From Gelidibacter sp. (lineage in GTDB: Bacteria; Bacteroidota; Bacteroidia; Flavobacteriales; Flavobacteriaceae), in assembly GCA_010906935.1 (NCBI GenBank), contig JAAFHC010000002.1, forward strand, positions 1-54,564: DNA of 54,564 nt, given 5' to 3'. The notes under the pieces are model-generated. The model was not told the DNA's origin, did no database searches, and saw nothing but the letters and a program-made list of their open reading frames with translations. Below, one piece after another: positions 54,294-54,564 of this stretch. How positions within the stretch are numbered: the stretch's first letter is position 1; the number at the start of each line of letters is the position of its first letter. A program made the translations under genes and the position numbers.

Positions 54294-54564
54294 AGCGGTT
54301 CATTGTAATTTTTGTTTTTAGTGGTATGGAGGTTGTCCCTATTTTGGACTGGTGGCGAAAAAGTGTTTATTTTCATTTCTTGTGCTTTTAACATCCAACT
54401 TCTGGCAGTGGCTTGCCAATCGACCATTTTTGTTTTTCCGCCAACTTTCCAACCAATTCCCTGGTAATGGTTGAAAAATTTTTTGGCTTCCAATTCTGGG
54501 TAATTTTCTTTTTTAAAAAATTCTAAAATCAATTTTTCTTTTGCGATTGCCTCTAGTTTAAAAA
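54290..54564 (-). CDS. Partial gene coupled to the ATPase, C-terminal part
   Basis: Open to the window edge, so the N-terminus lies outside. The visible 91 codons include FFNHYQGIGWKVGGKTKMVD and WQATARSWMLKAQEMK. This WxxxxRxWM pattern is common in proteins encoded next to DnaC-like loaders in phage and integrative elements of Bacteroidota. A TTG at 54532 could be misread as a start, but the frame continues beyond it. It ends in a four-base overlap with the ATPase. Confidence 0.6.
   Translation of the reverse strand, partial: FKLEAIAKEKLILEFFKKENYPELEAKKFFNHYQGIGWKVGGKTKMVDWQATARSWMLKAQEMKINTFSPPVQNRDNLHTTKNKNYNEPL

Overview
The window is AT-rich DNA from a member of the Bacteroidota, most likely a flavobacterium. 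The signs are SusC/SusD genes, A-rich leaders with no Shine-Dalgarno sequence, TAnnTTTG-type -7 boxes, Bacteroidota-type lipoprotein signals and Nudix-type AraR control. The intact genes form a locus for using L-arabinose-rich plant polymers. The gene set points to hydroxyproline-rich cell-wall glycoproteins such as extensins as a likely substrate, which is an inference.

Layout. (1) 1-3250: a terminator, then transketolase and transaldolase behind an AraR-type operator. (2) 3261-17015: the Nudix-type regulator AraR, two GH51 alpha-L-arabinofuranosidases, a GH127 beta-L-arabinofuranosidase, then araB-araD-araA, an aldose epimerase and a sodium/sugar symporter. (3) 17044-18865: a decayed IS4-type element next to a scar made from two glycosidase gene fragments. 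(4) 19089-23991: tandem AraR-type operators, susC, susD, a hairpin and a terminator. (5) 24023-42514: an S9 peptidase, a LamG-GH146-like enzyme, a DUF885 peptidase, a second GH127, a scar of GH51 and IS5 pieces, a DUF5695 protein, GH43, GH97 and a DUF6055-like metalloprotein. (6) 42568-47856, minus strand: M1 aminopeptidase, DPP IV and aminopeptidase P-like M24 peptidase. (7) 48137-49488: remnants of a DUF5695 gene, a GH2 beta-galactosidase and an S9 peptidase. (8) 49763-53125: a glycyl radical enzyme resembling trans-4-hydroxy-L-proline dehydratase (HypD) and its activase. (9) 53482-54564: a 90-bp-period repeat, a DnaC-like ATPase and a partial gene.

How the parts may work together. SusC/D and secreted glycosidases capture and debranch arabinosylated material. 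GH51 and GH43 would remove alpha-linked arabinofuranose, and GH127/GH146 the beta-linked arabinofuranose typical of hydroxyproline arabinosides. The symporter imports arabinose; AraA, AraB and AraD convert it to xylulose 5-phosphate, which transketolase and transaldolase pass to central metabolism. The stripped Pro/Hyp-rich backbone suits DPP IV, aminopeptidase P and the other peptidases. HypD would convert free trans-4-hydroxyproline to pyrroline-5-carboxylate under anoxic conditions.

An inverted-repeat motif, AARTGT-N7-ACACTT, occurs six times: before tkt, twice in the araR/GH51 intergenic region, before araB and twice before susC. It is the probable AraR operator and links these units into one regulon. 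The locus has been heavily rearranged: a SusD tail marks a lost susCD pair, and several glycosidase and peptidase fragments lie at recombination scars. No tRNA, rRNA or CRISPR array was seen.
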